A stretch of DNA of 6,711 bases. Origin: Gammaproteobacteria bacterium UBA2168. Lineage in GTDB: Bacteria; Pseudomonadota; Gammaproteobacteria; Pseudomonadales; Azotimanducaceae. Of the stretch, positions 5,910 to 6,711 are shown in pieces. The number at the start of each line of letters is the position of its first letter. Position 1 is the stretch's first letter. The translations under genes were made by a program, and so were the position numbers. The stretch covers positions 1 through 6,711 of the forward strand of contig DCWG01000031.1 of assembly GCA_002327525.1 (NCBI GenBank). The letters run 5' to 3'. Below the pieces are notes generated by a model, which did no database searches, was not told the origin of the DNA, and saw only the letters and a list, made by a program, of their open reading frames with translations.

Positions 5910-6711
5910 CTCAATCCCCGATCAGTGCCTGTGTGACCGACGATCCCGCCGCTCTTGAGGAGGCCATCCGCGCCAACGTGCGTGCGGCCATCGAGGAGGA
6001 CATCGGTAGTGGTGACATCAGCGCCGCATTGATCGCACAGGAGACGGGCGCGCGGGCCACCATCATCACACGCGAAGCAGGCGTGTTCTGCGGCCGCGCA
6101 TGGGGAGATGAGGTTTGCCGGCAGGTGGACCGCTCCATCGAAGTTGCGTGGCAGGTCGACGATGGCGATCGGGTCGGCCGGGAACAGGTGCTGGTCGTGC
6201 TCGAAGGCCCCGCGCGTTCGTTGCTGAGCGCTGAACGCACCTTGCTCAATTTCCTGCAGTTTCTCAGTGGTACCGCCACCGCCACCGCCACCATGGTGAA
6301 TCGCATCGCCGATACCAATACACGACTGCTGGATACCCGCAAGACGGTTCCGGGATTGCGCATCGCACAGAAGTACGCGGTGCTCTGCGGCGGCGGCCAC
6401 AATCACCGTATCGGCCTCTATGACGCATATCTGATCAAGGAGAATCACATCGCTGCCGCGGGGTCCATCTCGGCCGCCGTGCACCGTGCCCGACAACTGA
6501 ATCCGGGCAAGCCGGTAGAGGTGGAGGTGGAAAACCGCAGGGAGCTCGCCGAGGCCATCACTGCCGGGGCGGACATCGCCATGCTCGACAACTTTTCACT
6601 GGAAGAGACATCTCTTGCGGTGAATCAGGCACAGGGCGTCATCGCGCTGGAGGCCTCCGGCGGAATAGATGAGAACTCCGTCACCGAAATCGCAACCACG
6701 GGTGTGAACTA
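5906..6711 (+). CDS. nadC: Quinolinate phosphoribosyltransferase, decarboxylating (3' end cut by the window edge)
   Basis: NadC converts quinolinate and PRPP to nicotinate mononucleotide, CO2 and pyrophosphate, the last step in which the de novo path makes a pyridine nucleotide. From the TTG at 5906 there are 268 complete codons before the edge. Motifs are EEDIGSGDIS (30-39), TREAGVFCG (55-63), ERTLLNFLQFLSGT (110-123), LLDTRKTVPGLR (141-152), QKYAVLCGGGHNHRIGLYDA (155-174), LIKENH (176-181), VEVEVEN (204-210) and MLDNF (226-230). K146, R145 and H168 fall in the known substrate-binding motifs. About 20 residues are missing at the C-terminus. No in-frame ATG is available: TTG 5906 is preferred over GTG 5933 because a weak GGACGAG lies 10 bases upstream, whereas GTG 5933 has no visible ribosome site. 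Identity is certain, but the exact start is not. Confidence 0.95.
   Translation, partial: MTQSPISACVTDDPAALEEAIRANVRAAIEEDIGSGDISAALIAQETGARATIITREAGVFCGRAWGDEVCRQVDRSIEVAWQVDDGDRVGREQVLVVLEGPARSLLSAERTLLNFLQFLSGTATATATMVNRIADTNTRLLDTRKTVPGLRIAQKYAVLCGGGHNHRIGLYDAYLIKENHIAAAGSISAAVHRARQLNPGKPVEVEVENRRELAEAITAGADIAMLDNFSLEETSLAVNQAQGVIALEASGGIDENSVTEIATTGVN
6272..6292 (+). repeat. ACCGCC hexanucleotide repeat within nadC
   Basis: Three and a half copies of ACCGCC encode alternating Thr and Ala right after the conserved FLSG motif (residues 123-129). The alignment length at this place matches E. coli NadC, so the repeat has not lengthened the protein. It most likely reflects a Thr/Ala-rich helix written with one favoured codon for each residue. 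Confidence 0.75.

Noticed and set aside
6272..6292. ACCGCC repeat as a phase-variation tract
   Set aside because: The unit is six bases, so slippage would keep the frame, and the protein length here matches the family. It cannot act as an on/off switch.
5873..6496. A 207-codon minus-strand frame opposite nadC
   Set aside because: It is the complement of a clearly conserved nadC reading frame and has no recognisable motif.
1..6711. Mobile element, CRISPR array, defence cassette or phage segment
   Set aside because: No transposase, integrase, terminal inverted repeats, spaced direct repeats or unknown gene was found. All sequence except 97 bases is covered by five housekeeping-type genes.

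Overview
The window reads as a compact stretch of a gammaproteobacterial chromosome. The grounds are moderately high G+C content, a homodimeric-type pyruvate dehydrogenase E1 (AceE), an Azotobacter/Pseudomonas-like AceF active site, a cytoplasmic AmpD, and a nadC/ampD divergent pair that resembles the E. coli nadC-ampD-ampE-aroP-pdhR-aceE-aceF locus. All five genes belong to known families. I see no mobile element, phage gene, CRISPR array, tRNA, rRNA or convincing terminator, and no stretch over 300 bases without a gene.

Layout from right to left on the minus strand: ampD (5826-5284), a ROK-family sugar kinase most like the E. coli fructokinase Mak (5287-4316), aceE (4302-1630) and aceF (1624 to beyond the left edge). 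The spacings are a 4-base overlap, 13 bases and 5 bases, so the four genes look like one operon. On the plus strand, nadC starts near 5906 and runs off the right edge. A 79-base intergenic region (5827-5905) separates ampD and nadC and must serve both directions unless promoters lie inside genes. AceF lacks only about its last six residues, and NadC roughly its last 20.

Functionally, aceE and aceF encode E1 and E2 of the pyruvate dehydrogenase complex, and the E3 gene (lpd) may lie just left of the window. The kinase makes a sugar phosphate that could enter glycolysis upstream of pyruvate. AmpD trims recycled muropeptides in the cytoplasm. NadC makes nicotinate mononucleotide for NAD, the cofactor PDH reduces. 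Compared with E. coli, the ampE-aroP-pdhR interval is replaced by the ROK kinase, so the usual PDH repressor gene is absent here.

Points for a second look are the kinase coupled to ampD and placed before aceEF, non-ATG starts in three adjacent genes (GTG, GTG, and TTG or GTG), an 8-codon mini-ORF whose stop overlaps the likely TTG start of nadC, and an aceF start with no visible Shine-Dalgarno sequence.
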